The notes: generated from the sequence alone by a model not told the origin. A DNA stretch of 64,000 nucleotides from Ditylenchus dipsaci (GCA_004194705.1 SADC01001349.1:372001-436000), one strand, 5' to 3'; counted from the first letter of the stretch, positions 47,862 to 60,610 are shown. Translations and numbers: made by a program.

Positions 47862-48954
47862 CTTTTCAATGCGGATCTCTCCTATGCTTTTTAGTCAAGT
47901 ATAAAGGTGTGCCACAATTATTTTTTAAAGTATTTTTCGGTTTATTAAACCTACTGTTGTGTCTACTTTTCTTACGCCAGCTTAAGCACGTGATCAATAA
48001 AGGTAACGTTGTAAGTCCCTTTAATGAATTAATAAAAAATCGAAAATTAACCGCAAGTTTTCATTCTACACAATAAGTATATTCACGTTAAAATGCTGAA
48101 TTATTCTGTAATTTTGGGAAAAGGAATCGAAAATGACATTTATAAATTCAACTTTTTAAGGAATGCAAAATAAAATGAAAAAAGTTAAACAATGTACCAT
48201 ACAGTCGAGTTCTCATTAACATACGCCCCAAAACTTCGTTCCCGCCTAGGGTCCGACACTTTTTTACCTCTATTTTTAAGGGCTTTTTTTAAGTTCTGTT
48301 CTTACAGTCTGGTCCCAAATATTGCAAGGGTTCCGACTTTACCGATTGTTTTCAAAAAATAAAAAGTTTCGCCAGTTAAAAAACAAAACCTCATATAAGG
48401 CCACCCCTTTTTGAAAACAGGTGGCCTTATATCGAAGTTTTGGTTTTTGGAGCCAAGGATGTTCGGTTTTTTGAAAAAAAATCGGAATCTCTGCGACTGT
48501 TAAGACAGAACTCTTAAAAATATTTTATATATTTGAGTTAGAAAAGTGTTGGACCCTAGGCGGGGACGAACTTTTGGGAGTGGCCTTAAATCCGGGTTCT
48601 ACTGTGAAATTTATAAAAACCATCTTCAGTCAGCTTAAACAAATTAAACTTAATGTGTTATAAAACATTTGTTTTCAGAAAAATAGAGCTATAAAAGTAA
48701 CCATATTTTGTGAAATTGCTTTAATATTTTGCCCGAGTACGTTTTCTTCTTCTATTTAATAGTAAGTGAAATAGTTTATTTTTTATTTTTTTCAACTCGA
48801 AGTTATTTCAGATCACAGAAAATTCACTGAGAATTTACAAAGGTCAATTATCTAGTCTACTAGGCTCACTGGAATCGTTTTGCTGCAGCGCTTTTTATTC
48901 ATTAATTATGTTAATTTTTCCAACTTTTTCCAAAAAGTTCGATTAATGTTATGA
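47862..48954 (+). pseudogene. Possible multi-membrane-span (chemoreceptor-like) gene remnant
   Basis: The exon 47862-48010 has an acceptor TTATTCAG and a GTAAGT donor and reads FQCGSLLCFLVKYKGVPQ then FFKVFFGLLNLLLCLLFL, a membrane helix. After TTTTCAG at 48678: KNRAIKVTIFCEIALIFC. After TTTCAG near 48806: ITENSLRIYKGQLSSLLG, then SFCCSAFYSLIMLIFPTFSK, stop. Hydrophobic segments and splice signals suggest a nematode seven-helix receptor, but the middle exon does not keep phase and the 5' part would lie beyond the mariner insertion. A pogo-like MITE (48202-48604) sits in the intron. Family not determined. Confidence 0.3.
48202..48604. mobile_element. Pogo-like palindromic MITE
   Basis: CAGTCGAGTTCTCATTAACA at the left; CCGGGTTCTACTG at the right. 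Inner text CCTAGG.TCCGACAC is inverted between arms and shared with 17225-17651. Confidence 0.7.
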
Positions 48955-49293
48955 AAAAAAGTATATCAGTACAGAAAGTAATAACTCGAAACAGCATGTT
49001 TTAACGTAGTTGTTTTAACAAACTAAGTGAAATGTATCTATTTTTTTATAGAAAAATTTATTTTTTATGCAAGTGCAATAAAAGATTTTCAACCAATGAG
49101 AGATTCTGTCAGTGAAAAAATTCACAATGGTTAAGGTGATTAAGGTGATAAGGTGATTATGTTAACTGTAATCACCATGATCACTTTGATCACCATATTA
49201 TCACAACTATAATTGACAGGGGGGACCAAGGCATTTTTCAATAAAGAACAACAGGGGGGGCCAAGGCAAAAAAAGGACAGGATACTCCGGTAG
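48955..49293. repeat. Spacer with GTGATTA/GATCACC words
   Basis: 49125-49262 (AAGGTGATAAGGTGATTATG, then ATCACC repeats and G-runs with CCAAGGC) matches a block at 15211-15300. Confidence 0.5.
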
Positions 49294-50948
49294 GGGTCCG
49301 GGACAATTCGCCTCCGGGCCGATTCGCCTCCCGGGACAATTCGCCTCCAGGGACAATTCGCCTCCAGGACAATTCGCCTCCGGGACAATTCGCGTCCGGT
49401 ACAAAAAAGTAGTAGAAGTAATCTTTGTAAAGTCACAGTCAACATACCACATTCAAACCCTTATTTTCGACGTGAAATTGTGTGGTAAATCTTGTTTGAT
49501 AGGACTGAAACCGCGATTTCACCCATCCGAACCCCAAAACCCAGGGTAGGTACTTTAGGTCAGGTGTATGTTCACGTGTATGGCCTACAAATTTGAAAAA
49601 AAAAATTAATCGAAAACCAACCATGCTATCAAATGTAAAATCATGTGGTGAATCAGGTTTGATAATATCAAAATTTTGAGTTCATTGAAGCGATCCCCAC
49701 AATTAGAGGTAGGTATCCCTTGTCCAGGTGTATATTCATTTACGGGCGTTAAGCGAATCGATCCACACCAAACTGATCCATACCAAATTGGTCCACACAC
49801 AAAATGGTCCACACTTTTCAAATTCGTACATTTTGAAAAATTTTGTAGTCTGAACCGACCAAACCAAGTGGTCGTCCACTTGGAGCATTTTTTTTTACTT
49901 TTTTTGGGTTCCAAAACCTATTTTCTGCGCTAACTCGGGAATGCTGAAGATGGTTTGATAGTGGTGAAATGCCGTTTTGTAAGCTATTTTCGAGTTTGGC
50001 AAGTTCAATTATTTCCCAATAACTAAAAATACCATACAAAACCTTCTTTTACTATTATCGAACCATCTTCAGCATGCTCAAATTAGTCCAGAAAACAGGT
50101 TTCGCAATATGAAAAACGTAAAAAAAATTGCACCAAAATTGACGACCACTTGATTTTGTTGTACTCAGGTAGTCCAGTGGTACCCGGATAGTAATTTTCG
50201 TCATGTAAAGAACTTTCAAAATTTAAAATGTTTTTCTATGATCCAACCTTAGTTCTCATGGATAATCCATGCCCTAACTAAGCCATGTGGTCGTCCACTT
50301 GGATCAAAAGAAAGGCAGCTAAAGTTGGTTATAGCCTGATAAATTTTGAGGTCAAATAATTGTTGTCTCTGTTATCTGAGCAGGGTAAGAATGCCTTTAT
50401 GAACAGGGAGCAATTGTCCATTTTATACAGGTTTCCGGTGAATACGTGGTATAAAATTCAATTTGAAAAAGAGATGCAACACCGTGGGTATCCACTTGGT
50501 TCATATGAGTGTCCATTTGGTGAAATGTTTGTCAGTTTATCTAAACATCTAAATCTGAGATATTTATGTAACTATCTGTTTTAATGAACGTATCTAAAAT
50601 TTGAGTAACTTAGTGGCTGAAATTTTTCTGACTAGCTAGAACCTCCATGATCCTAGTGAACCATCTAAATGAACAACACAATGGACAACAACATGAGAAA
50701 ATTAGGGCGATCCGATGATGGATTGACAGAAAAGTTCAAAAAATTCGAATACAACATTACCCTTAACTGCAAAAATAAAACTAAGAATAAGCTTATTGTT
50801 CGGGAGTGAACTGACAGACTGGAATGTAATTGGAAGCGAATTGTCCCGGAGGCGAATCGGCCCGGAGGCGAATTGTCCTGGAGGCGAATTGTCCTGGGAG
50901 GCGAATCGGCCGGAGGCGAATTGTCCTGGAGGCGAATTGTCCGTGTCC
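49294..50948. mobile_element. Foldback-type element with ACAATTCGCCTCC arrays, 9-bp TSD
   Basis: CTCCGGTAG flanks the element exactly (49285-49293 and 50949-50957). The left end has about seven tandem GGACAATTCGCCTCC words (49300-49396); the right end has about six inverted ones (GGAGGCGAATTGTCC, 50838-50945). Length 1,655 bp. The interior holds another palindrome (about 49860-50150, AAGTGGTCGTCCACTTGG and ATGCTGAAGATGGTTTGATA arms) related to 63090-63290. No transposase recognised. Confidence 0.85.
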
Positions 50949-50957
50949 CTCCGGTAG

Positions 50958-51810
50958 AGCCAGAATTCCAATTTTTTCCGAAAACCCATTCTAAACACCC
51001 CAAACCACCCAAAAAATAAAACTACTCTAAACACCACGAGTTCATTCGAACCTTTCCAAAATACCTTGAAATATCCCAAACCGCTCCAAACTAATGAAAC
51101 TCTGCCAAACCATCCCAACATAGTTTGAAACACTTAATAATACCCTAAAACTCCACAAATGCTCTGAAGCATCCTAAACTCACAAAAACACTTGATTGTG
51201 GTCGATCCCTCGAAAAACTATTAAATACACGCCCTTCCTAAAGAATAGAATAAGAATAGAATAAAAGAATAGAAATGGAATAAAACCCCCCCCCCTTCAA
51301 AACCTATAGAAATATAACCCCAACAACCCCGCCTCTTAAACGCTACTGTAATACAGTTAGCGAAAATTTCCTATACTTTTCGTAAAATTATAAGGTTTTA
51401 TTTTTTGGTTCTTTCAAATGTTTCGTATGAAACTAAATTTTCGTATGAAAGCAAGTGACACACGGATAGAAAGTCAAGACGACAATTTCTTATGAATATA
51501 AAAAAAAGATGATGCACTAAATCAATTCACTGCTCACCAGCCTGAAGAAAAACTATAGCTGACCTCAATGAGTCGTCGCAAAAGTTAGGCTTTTAAGAGT
51601 ACTGTGCTTTTAAGGGTACTACACTTATGTTGAGAGACGTTCTTTTACTATTTGATAGCCGAGATTTTAGACTTTCTTCAAGTTTATTCATAGTTTACAC
51701 ATAAATTATAAAATGGAATAGTAAATAAAAGTAAGAGCAACATTTTTCTAAACTTTCATTCTACATTGCTGAATTAGTGTTAGAACGTTCTATCCTGGCT
51801 GTTGTAGTTG
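50958..51810. other. Spacer downstream of srt gene
   Basis: A short AGAATAGAATAA run at 51241 and a C-run at 51285. Otherwise nothing recognised. Confidence 0.4.
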
Positions 51811-54800
51811 TTACGATTTCTTTGTCTTTGTTTGTCCTTTGCATCTTCTTAATACAGAAAACCACATTTGCTTGGCATCTTTTTGAATAGTAGGATTAAA
51901 GGCCAGGTAAATAACTGGTGGAAAGCCTAAAACTTTTTATTTAAAATACGAAAAGTATGAAAGCTAAACCATGTATATGAAGCCAGCAAAATGTGGCGAA
52001 ATGAATAAGAATTTTGCTTGGAACAATATACATCATAGACACATACACTGAACAAGTTACAAAATTTAGCATGCTTATAATGAACACTTGTAATAGCATC
52101 TGCAAAATTATTAATTATTTTCACAGAATGGCTTTAAAAATTTTCCTTGTTCAAATAGCCGTAAATTTTTTCAGAAATCGATTTTTATTTTTAAAAATCG
52201 GGCGCTATTTGCATATACCCCACCCCCTCTCCAGATAAACTTTTTTTAAATAATCCCAAAGACCATATATCGACCTAGAACCGCCTCAAGAAATCAAAAA
52301 GCCATTGTTTTTTGAGTTTCGGTCAACGAAAAATTGAGTTTTGATGTGACCCAAAACTACACTTTTCGACCATTATTAAAGGATTTACGGCTGGGGTGGA
52401 AAGAGACCAAAATGGTGCTAATTTTGAACAAAAAGGAAAGTTTTGAACGTATTTTCGAATATGGGGCCTACCGCATAAATAAACTCCGGTATGCATGCTT
52501 TTTCATGCATCCAGAGTCACTTTCGAGTGATCTGTGTCTAAGACAATTGAGTGCGCGCATATTTAACCCATCAAGTCCCCTGCGTCCCCTTCGGGAGTGA
52601 CTCTTGACCAAAAATGTATTTAGATGCTTTTTTGCGAAGAAAGTTGATGTTGAAAAAATGGGAGTAGAGCATGCAAAAAGCGTCAAAAATCGTATTTTTG
52701 GACATTACACAAACCCATCAAAATGTATATTATTTGTAGAAAAAATCGACTACTACGAAAAGTTATAGTTATCAGAAATGGAAACAATTTCTTAGGTCAG
52801 CTTGTAGCATAAAAAATGTAAACATACTAATTTCTGCTGTTTAGACACCTGTTTGCTAGCTTCTAATTTCCGAGACTTTGCGTAAAATAGCAAAGCAAAA
52901 ACAATGTAAAGTAAAGGTATTGCAACGGCGAATGTTCCTTCCCAGAATAAGTGGAAAGCAATCACATACTAAACATGAAAATGAAAGATAAATAAAAGCT
53001 TCCAATTGCCCGTTTCATAAAAGTTTTTTTTTCGCTATAAATTATCTTTTTAAAGTAACCTTTTAGTTAAAACACATCATTCCTGATGGCAGATATACCC
53101 ATATATACCCCACTTTTAACGGGGCATGACCACACGTTCAAAATCGGTGCCTACCGATTCAAACAATTTTCCTGATCATTGAATATTTGTACAGATTTTT
53201 CAACTTGGTTTTTAATGAAGCAAGGCCTAGAATAAAATTTAAGGTACAGTTTTGTTAGAAACCAAGTTAAAAATCATCACAAGAGTTCAATAATTAGGAA
53301 CTTTTTTTGAATTTTCAGACACCAATTTTAAGGCCTCGAAGGATGAAAACTGGGTACATCGAATTTCTATCATTTTTTAAAGAAATCAATTTTTTTTAAA
53401 GCCATACCTGAAAACTTAAATTTTGAAAAAAATGTTTATGTGAATTAGGTCTTGTAGCTTTAAAACCGCGCTACAAGGTGGTTTTAAGATATTTTTCAAG
53501 ATAGAGTTAAAGCGCTAAATCATCAATTTATTTTTTGACCAGTTAAAATGGTGAAAATGGATGTTGAAATTTCAAAATGACCTAACACGTTCTTAGAGCC
53601 AAATCGTGACTGTTCTAAAGTATTTAAAATAAAATTTATATACAATACGAAAAAGTAGACTCAGGGCTAATGGTAATGTAATGGTGGCATGGTAACGAAA
53701 ATCGTAAAATATAAACTTCAATAGTCTATGCAAAATGGCACCAAATTATATAGTAAATTTAAAAAAAGGAAACTGGAATTTTTACGCCGAAAATTGGGAA
53801 AAATTGAAAGTTAGTTTTTTTTATGGGATTAATATTAATTAGAGTAATCTTTGGTGTGCTTAAATCTTCTATAATTTGTTTTTTCCCAACTCACATCTCC
53901 ATCCGTGTCTTCCTGGTACCCTGCGTAAGGATTGAAAGACCAGCTGAAATAAATGCCAGTAAATAGTAAAGGCCTGACGAAAAAAGCAATGCAGAATGCC
54001 CAGGTAATAGCTGCACAAAACCAGATGTAGATGCGTCGACCTAAACATTGTTTGATAAAAAATAACAAAATTAATAAAAAAAAAATGACCTCCGAAAATT
54101 AAGTTTTCAAGTTCAGACGACAGCATAGCGATACATCTATCAATGACCAACAAAAGCTGGCCTGAAGTTTCAAAATCCAAAATACTAAAAAACTAAAAAT
54201 TTTTTTTGTTTAAGTATTTTAGCCTACACCAAGCGTAGCATCCAAGAAAGTATATCAAGGTAGGATGCGAGCAATACACTACTCCAGTAATTGCAAAATA
54301 TCCGTGCAAAAAGCCCACAAACCACAAACTTGAACAGTCAACCATACTTATAAAAAATAAAAATTTGTAGCAAGGATTGTTCATATGGCGGTAGATTGAC
54401 GGGATGCATGGAATGTAGAGAAACTGCAAATAAAAGAAATTATACACCAATTTTTTTGGTAGGCGACAAATTTGTTTCCTTGAATTTCTGAGTTGTGTAG
54501 CTGTGTAATATTTTGAAACAAAAATAATAATTTGCCTCGGTAGTACAGTCGAGTCCTGCTTTAGTGTATACCCGAAAGTTCGTTCCCACCTTGGGTCCGA
54601 CACTTTTTTACCTTAAATTTTGAAGTCTTTTTTAAGTTCTGATTCGACAGTCTAGTCCAAAATATCGTAAGGATCCGATTTTGTCGGTCTTTTCTAAAAA
54701 AAAACAACAACTTATCCATTTAGACCCACCAATCCCGCTTTAGTGTACTCCTTTAATAATTCAGAAACGACCGGCAAAATAGAATCCTTACGATATAAGA

Positions 54801-55182
54801 CCCAAGGTGGGAACGAACTTTCAGGGTGTACACTAAAGCGGGACTCGACTGTACTACCGAGGACATGACATGAATAAAATGAAATTTAAGTGAAATTTAA
54901 GGCAGGAAAATATGAAATTCGCGCTTTAGGCATCGGTTTTTCTACAGAGACTATACTAAAATATCGTCATTTTTCACAGTGCTTAAATTTTCGACTTTTC
55001 CAAAATAAGGAGGCATATAACTGCCATGTTATAAGACTTACATAGTAAAAAGCAGCCAATGCAATAAAAATAATTCCTTCAGGTATATGCTGACGTTCTT
55101 CCAGCGGCACATCCTCTACGGTAATGTTAATACACCCATAAAGTTGTCTATGTTTTTCTGGGTGTAACAAATACAACTCCAT
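51811..55182 (-). CDS. srt: Serpentine chemoreceptor of the Srt family, 7 exons
   Basis: Role: seven-helix receptor of the nematode Srt (class T) group, thought to sense chemicals at sensory cilia; ligand unknown. Seen: exons 55182-55042, 54423-54230, 54184-54090, 54040-53895, 52968-52828, 52099-51970 and 51926-51811 join in phase to 320 residues ending TAA, the usual Srt length. Landmarks: YGCINI near the start; FLYIPCIPSIYRHM and CYKFLFFISMVDCSSLWF; GVVYCSHPTLIYFLG; LLLVIDRCIAML in place of the DRY motif; SWSFNPYAGY in the second outer loop; LLYIVFALLFYAKSRK; and the seventh helix HGFPPVIYLAFNPTIQKDAK. Introns 1 and 4 are long (about 620 and 930 nt) and carry repeats (54546-54851 and 53087-53345). 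No frameshift or stop was seen, so the gene looks functional. The number within the srt family cannot be assigned. Confidence 0.88.
52440..52640. repeat. Copy of the 15.8-kb palindrome family
   Basis: GGGGCCTACCGCATAAAT, GCATGCTTTTTCATGCATCC and GAGTGCGCGCATATTTAACC parallel the inverse of 15970-16200. Lies in an intron of the srt gene. Confidence 0.6.
53087..53345. repeat. Foldback repeat in srt intron 4
   Basis: Shares TCCTGATCATTGAATATTTG, CAACTTGGTTTTTAATGAAG and the inverse arm with the element at 39589-39800. Confidence 0.55.
54546..54851. mobile_element. Pogo-like MITE in srt intron 1
   Basis: CAGTCGAGTCCTGCTTTAGT at the left with its exact inverse at the right, flanked by TA. GTTCGTTCCCACCTTGGGTC recurs inverted. 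Sibling of 17225-17651 and 48202-48604. Confidence 0.82.
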
Positions 55183-55970
55183 TACTACAACAACTTTAAG
55201 TTCAAAGCTTGACTAAATAATGTTATAAAATTACACACTAAAATTAAATTTTTTGTTGTAATAGCGAGGAACTTGAGAAAAATTGCTAATCAAAGTCTAA
55301 AAAATTAAATTATGTAATTTTTTGTTGAAAATTGAATTAATGTCTACTTTTAAAACGTTTAATGTGTTAAAAGTATTTACAGGTGTTTAAATAATTGAAG
55401 TGTCAGAGGATGTGTACCAGCTATGTCTTCTAATCCTATATAAGTGTTTAGTCAATTTGATGTAAATTAGAGGTGAGACGGAAGACTAAAAAATTAGAAC
55501 AAAATTCGAAGCCAAAAGTTAAAAAATTAGAAACTTGAAGCCGAAAATTGGAAGGAAAAAGTGGATTGCAGTCTTGAACAATCTCCCCCGCCTCCCCCCG
55601 CAGAGTGCTCGGATGAAAGAGATAACCTTATATTCGTGTTTTTCGAGCCCACTTTCATCAGAAAGATTTTTTTCAATTCTGAGCAAAAACTATTTTTTTC
55701 CAACTACAGGGTAAGTATGATGGTTTTTAGCCAAAATTGCAAAAACTTTAAAATGGCGCTTGTGAAATTTAAATGGAATAAGGGCTTTAGGGAAGAGAAG
55801 AGAATAAAATGTTAAAAATGAATTTTACCAGGTTTTCAGTCAATATTTTTAAAATTAAAATTGGTGGTCTTTGAACTTATAAAAGAAATAAGGGGAGAAC
55901 AGGGGCTGCTTTGGCTAAAGTACAAAATCCACCCCTGGCTTAAAAATGCCCAAAATAGTGAACTAAGGCC
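55183..55970. other. Upstream region of the srt gene
   Basis: AT-rich, with no recognised gene or clear promoter motif. It presumably contains the srt control region. A short frame at 55561 lacks coding signs. Confidence 0.4.
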
Positions 55971-55978
55971 GTTTTGGC

Positions 55979-56853
55979 TAGAGATGAAGAAACGAAACCA
56001 GGACGGATTTCAGGACAGTATTTTATGGTCTGTCCAAGACCAGGATCAGGACCAGGATTAGAAATTCTAAAAACCAGGATCCTGATCGGGATCCTGGTCT
56101 AAAAACCAGGATTTTCGTTAAATTCCAGAAATCCGGTTTAAACTGCCAGCAAAATTTTTATTGACACTTTTCTACATTCATTACATCCAGTAAACAATGT
56201 TCAATAACAATACTTCAACAACAGGAGCGATTTGTTTGAGAAGATCAACATTTCTGCTTTTTCTGGACTCAAGTTACTTCGGCGGTAGTCGTACACATCT
56301 CTTACAACAGAGAAGACTTGCTCCCTAGGTTGATTTATCGCTGGAGCAGACAGGAAACGACGTGCAAGTTCAGACAAGACCGGATAGATCGCTTCGTTAA
56401 GATCGCTTCGCTTCATCTTGATTGGTTTGTTGCACACTCGACATTTCGCTTCTGTAACGGACAACTTGTCGGAAAGACCTATGCTCCAGACAGTGCTCAT
56501 CTGAAAACAAAAGTCATGAACAAAATGGCAATGATTTTTCTGAATAAATGAGAAATTTAATGTCGAGAAATTGCTGAAATCAACACTTTAAAATAACAGA
56601 TTGTATTCCAAATGAATGAATGAAAATACCCGAACGAAAAATGCAAAAGTAATTTCGATTAAAATTCGTTTCAAGATGACGTTTCGAAAAAATACCATTT
56701 ATATTTACCAAATTCGATGACCAGGATTGGCCAAAATACCAGGACCAGGACCAGGATTTTTTAATTTGACCAGGACCAGGATTTGTTTTATTCATAAATT
56801 TCGAACAGGACGGACCAGGACCAGGACAGGATCCTGTCCTGTCTTCGTCTCTA
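55979..56853 (-). mobile_element. hAT deletion derivative, 8-bp TSD
   Basis: GTTTTGGC / GTTCTGGC (one mismatch) flank the ends TAGAGATGAAGA and the inverse of TAGAGACGAAGA. Subterminal CCAGGACCAGGATCCTGG words abound at both ends. 875 bp, with a small minus-strand coding remnant. Confidence 0.82.
56201..56500 (-). pseudogene. Chimeric hAT fragment: zinc finger joined to dimerisation domain
   Basis: One open frame of 99 codons. The amino part, [17 protein letters not shown], looks like the first half of a BED finger (C..C). It runs directly into [40 protein letters not shown] and [16 protein letters not shown], the hATC dimerisation region. The whole catalytic core is missing, which fits an internal deletion. 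The canonical SER triplet is replaced by REQ. A reading frame this clean in a 0.9-kb element is unusual, but expression is unknown. Confidence 0.75.
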
Positions 56854-56861
56854 GTTCTGGC

Positions 56862-57943
56862 TGCTTTTAGCCTGAGAAAGCAACAAAAAGTTAGTGGGAA
56901 GACAGCTTTTAGTCTTTTTGTATATTTTTGCTTTTTTGTATTGGGGAACCAACGTATACCAGTTCTAAGGAGTTCCTGATATATTTTAAAAATTTCAAAA
57001 AGAGTCTAAATACAGACTTTGAACATAGTTTTTCTAACATTGACATACAGCATAAAGAAACTTTTGTATGTATACTTTTTTTACGCTTTTAAAATTGGCT
57101 AGTTGTCTTGCAAGTCAAATGAACTAATGAACTTGAAAATAGTTGCAAGATTGAAAAACAGTGTTCACATAAAGTGCTAGTTACGACCGTTTGAATGTTG
57201 AGAGAATATTCAAAAATGACAGTTTTTTCGAATCGCGTTTTTGACCCCCTTGTTCAGACTGAAAAATAAAAGTGCAAAATAAATCGGATTCTACATTAAA
57301 TTCTACACCAGAATGTGGCGGTCTCACCGTTTGGCCTTTCCGCGTTAAGATTTCCTATACATGATCTATGATAAACACAATCTTCTCTATCCGAATGACC
57401 AGATCAAATTTTTTGGAGAAGAATTCTAAAGATAATTGTTGAACTAGTACTTTTCCGAGTTTTGCGTTTTCAATCTAACTTTTGCATAGTACATTTTCAA
57501 TTTTCCTCATTAATGAAATGCAGCTAATTTACTTCTCTATAAGGTTTCATGTTGCGTTTCAAAAAAAATTAGACAAAAAAATGTGATAGGGTCTCAATCA
57601 ACTAGATGAAGAAATGTGTTTGAAAAATTTTCACCGATTAAATTGTAATTTCGAAAAATGTATTTTAGTTTTGTTAAAGCAATACAGCTGTTCTGTCTTG
57701 GACAAAAAAGTTAGCTTCAAAGTTTTTCAAGACCTAATGATATATTGAATTATATATACCATTAATTGAAAATATGTGAACTAAAAAAAGAGAACATTTT
57801 ATTCAAAAAAATATTTTCTCCTTTTTTATTTAAAAATTGATACAGCTTTAAAATTTATAGTGATTGGATTTGGATGTATTTGGACTGTGTGACTCTTTAG
57901 CGCTATTTGAATTTCCGCCAAAAAGCTTTTTGGTTTTTTATTA
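56862..57943. other. Spacer, nothing recognised
   Basis: AT-rich; no gene, no clear inverted structure. Confidence 0.35.
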
Positions 57944-59300
57944 TTAGAGAGGTCACTTTTTGTAAATCTTTAATTTGAACCATAAAATGGTCCTAGGCAG
58001 CTCATAGTAACGTTTCAATGCACAATGCGTGGTCAATACTTGTAGAGAACTTCAAGAGCTACAAGATAGGCCGAAAATCAACACGAAAATTAAATAGAAG
58101 TCACTCAGAAATTGGGGAATAGGTTAAACCAGCAGTCTCCATAATATCAAAGTTTCAAGGGTACCTGGTTTGGCTTATTAATGGCTGACTTTCTTCAAGA
58201 TTTTTGGGTTTCAATATACCAAAATGATCACCAGGAAAAATACAACCGAACTAGCGCGAAGACTCACAAGACAGCAAGCAAATATAGCAATATCCAAGCA
58301 AAAACAATTTGACCTCAAAACCATACCAAAAACCAGGGCTTTTGGACGAAAATTCAGGTGGTTGTGGCTTGGTTTCGTAATTTTCTCAAAATTTTATAAG
58401 ACATTTTTAGAAAATAAAAATATCACGTGATAGAACACAAAAAACTGTATCATATTCTGCTATTAAATCATAAGTGAGACTGTGTTTTTACTTCTGCTTG
58501 AGAGGATTGAAGAAGTATGCTGGTAGCCTGCTCAGGGGTAAACGATTCTGATTTTATTTCAATGGGTTTGCAGTCAGTATTTTCGAACTCAATGTTCGTG
58601 CAAATTGTATACCAAAAGGTAGCCAAGAGCTTGACTAGTTTTTTTTTGCTGAAATTATCTGAACTTTAACATAATTGTGTTGATTCCAAACCCATCGAAA
58701 TAAAACCAGAGTCGTCCACCCTGACCAGGCTACCAGCATACCTTTCAATCCTCTCAAAAAGAAGAGAAACACACTGACATTTGTGAGCTATCATCGTATC
58801 TGATGCAGTTTTTCACGCTCTATCACGGGATTTTTTTTATTTTCAGAAAATGCCTCATAAAATTTTGAGAAAATAACGAAATCAAGTCACAACCACCTAA
58901 ATTTTCGTCTAAAAGCTTTTAGTTTTTTGTGAGGTCTTGGAGTAAAATTGTTTTGGCTTCAATTTTGTTATATTTGCTTGTTTTCTTGTGAGTCTTTGCG
59001 TTAGTTCTGTTCCATTTTTCACGCTCAGCATTTTGGTATATTGTCAGCAAACATTTTCTTGTAAGAGTCGGCCATTAATAAGCCAAACCAGGTACCCTTC
59101 AAACTTTGATATCAGGGAGACTGCTGGTTTAACCCTTTTCTCCTGCAATTTTTGAGTGACTTTTGTTTGTTTTTTTTGTGCTGAATATTGACCTATCTTG
59201 TAGCTCTTGAAACTCTCTACAAGTATTGACCCCGCATTGATCAGTTAAACGAAACCATGACACATCTAGGACCATTTTATGGTTAAAATTGATGATTTTC
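57944..59300. repeat. 1.36-kb imperfect palindrome
   Basis: Left arm text such as GGGTACCTGGTTTGGCTTAT, AACCAGCAGTCTCC and GAGACTGTGTTTTTACTTCT returns inverted in 58750-59300. Arms are diverged, with indels. The centre lies near 58630. No coding content. Confidence 0.75.
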
Positions 59301-59740
59301 GAAAAATGTCCTTTTAAGAGAAAATCATAAATTCTCTGTGAAATTCTGATCACACAGGTACAAGTTTCTGCGCACTAGAGAGCCCTGATTACACCTTGCA
59401 TTTTAGGATATTACACACTTAGGTGGTGCATTTATTTGAGCGAGTACCACCTATATTTTGGTCAATTCCAGGTGGTTGGGAGTAGGTGAAAATTACCTAT
59501 TTTCAAACGCTGTATTACCCGTTCGATTCCATCCTCTTTGAAAATTTTTTTTCAGCCATCATGCTCAGCGTGAAATTCTACACAAAACGCATAGTTCGGT
59601 ACAAACAGCCTTTCCCGTGTTAAAAAAAGAATAGGCTAATTCAAGTTTTCATTCATTTATATTCTTGTCTGCAGAGGTACTTCTGTTTGTTGTTTGAAGC
59701 TTTCCTCGCGGTGTCTGTGCTCCTTTTATTTCGATGCAAA
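59301..59740. other. Spacer, nothing recognised
   Basis: No gene or clear repeat. Confidence 0.35.
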
Positions 59741-59741
59741 T

Positions 59742-60151
59742 GCTAAAGGACCCTATCCGAGAGGAGGACAGTTTTTTTACTTTGGTCTCCCCTGGATGGA
59801 CTCAAACATATTGTTGACTCATAATTTAGATTCATGTTTGCGTCCGTCCTAACATACACTGGCCTACCCTTGTTTAAGCCTAAAGCTGAAAAACAAATTC
59901 AAACAATCAACAGTGGGACAAAGCCAAAAAAACTGTCCTACTCTTGTCCACCTTCTTTCAAATTTTTCATTACAGCCAACTGAAATATCACATGAGTCTG
60001 AGACATGAATCTAAATTATGAGTCTACAATATGTTTGAGTCCGTCCTAACATACGCTGGCCTACTCTTCCCAAGTCTAAAATTTCACGAAAAAATCAACA
60101 GGGGGACCCAAAGTGAAAAAACTGTCCTCCTCTCGGATGGGGCCCGCTAAA
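59742..60151. repeat. Foldback element, CCATCCGAGAGGAGGACAG arms
   Basis: GCTAAAGGACCCTATCCGAG at the left and the inverse of TTAGCGGGCCCCATCCGAGA at the right. GTCCGTCCTAACATAC occurs in both halves in the same orientation, so the inner part also contains a direct repeat. Confidence 0.7.
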
Positions 60152-60542
60152 GTGTAAGTCGTCTTTTTGGTTGGCCTGGAATATTAGGTTTAGGTTTTAT
60201 AGTAGAAGTTTCAATTTTCAATTTCATTGTATAGATGTGGTGGATTAACTTTTCATGTAGCGCAGAATCAGTTAATTTTGTTGTTCTCAAACCTTTGCGG
60301 AAAGTGACTACTAAGTTGTTGTTCATGTGTTTCTATTTTGTAGATGATACTTTTTAACGTAGATATATTTTTTTGATTTTTTGGGGCGTCTCAGCAAGAA
60401 TAGTGCCCGGAATTTACCTATCTCGTAAGTTGCATCAAAAAAGATAAAAAAAATTAATTTTTTTTATCCAAAGTTATATAGCCGATACAAAAAGCGTCGA
60501 AAATTTGAGCCACTCTCTGCAAAACACAGTTATTAACAAAAA

Positions 60543-60610
60543 GCATCTGTAGCTCAGTGCTAAAGCAGCGGAGGGTGATGAAATTTAAAAGCCGATTTGA
60601 TTCTTACTGA
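60543..60610 (+). repeat. Degenerate tRNA-like sequence
   Basis: GCATCTGTAGCTCAGTGCTA has an A-box-like start, and CCGATTTGATTCTTACTG a weak B-box. Probably a decayed SINE head or tRNA pseudogene. Confidence 0.35.

Noticed and set aside
50360..50584. 74-codon frame inside the Foldback-type element
   Set aside because: It consists of CCACTTGG / CCATTTGG repeat text and has no transposase motif.
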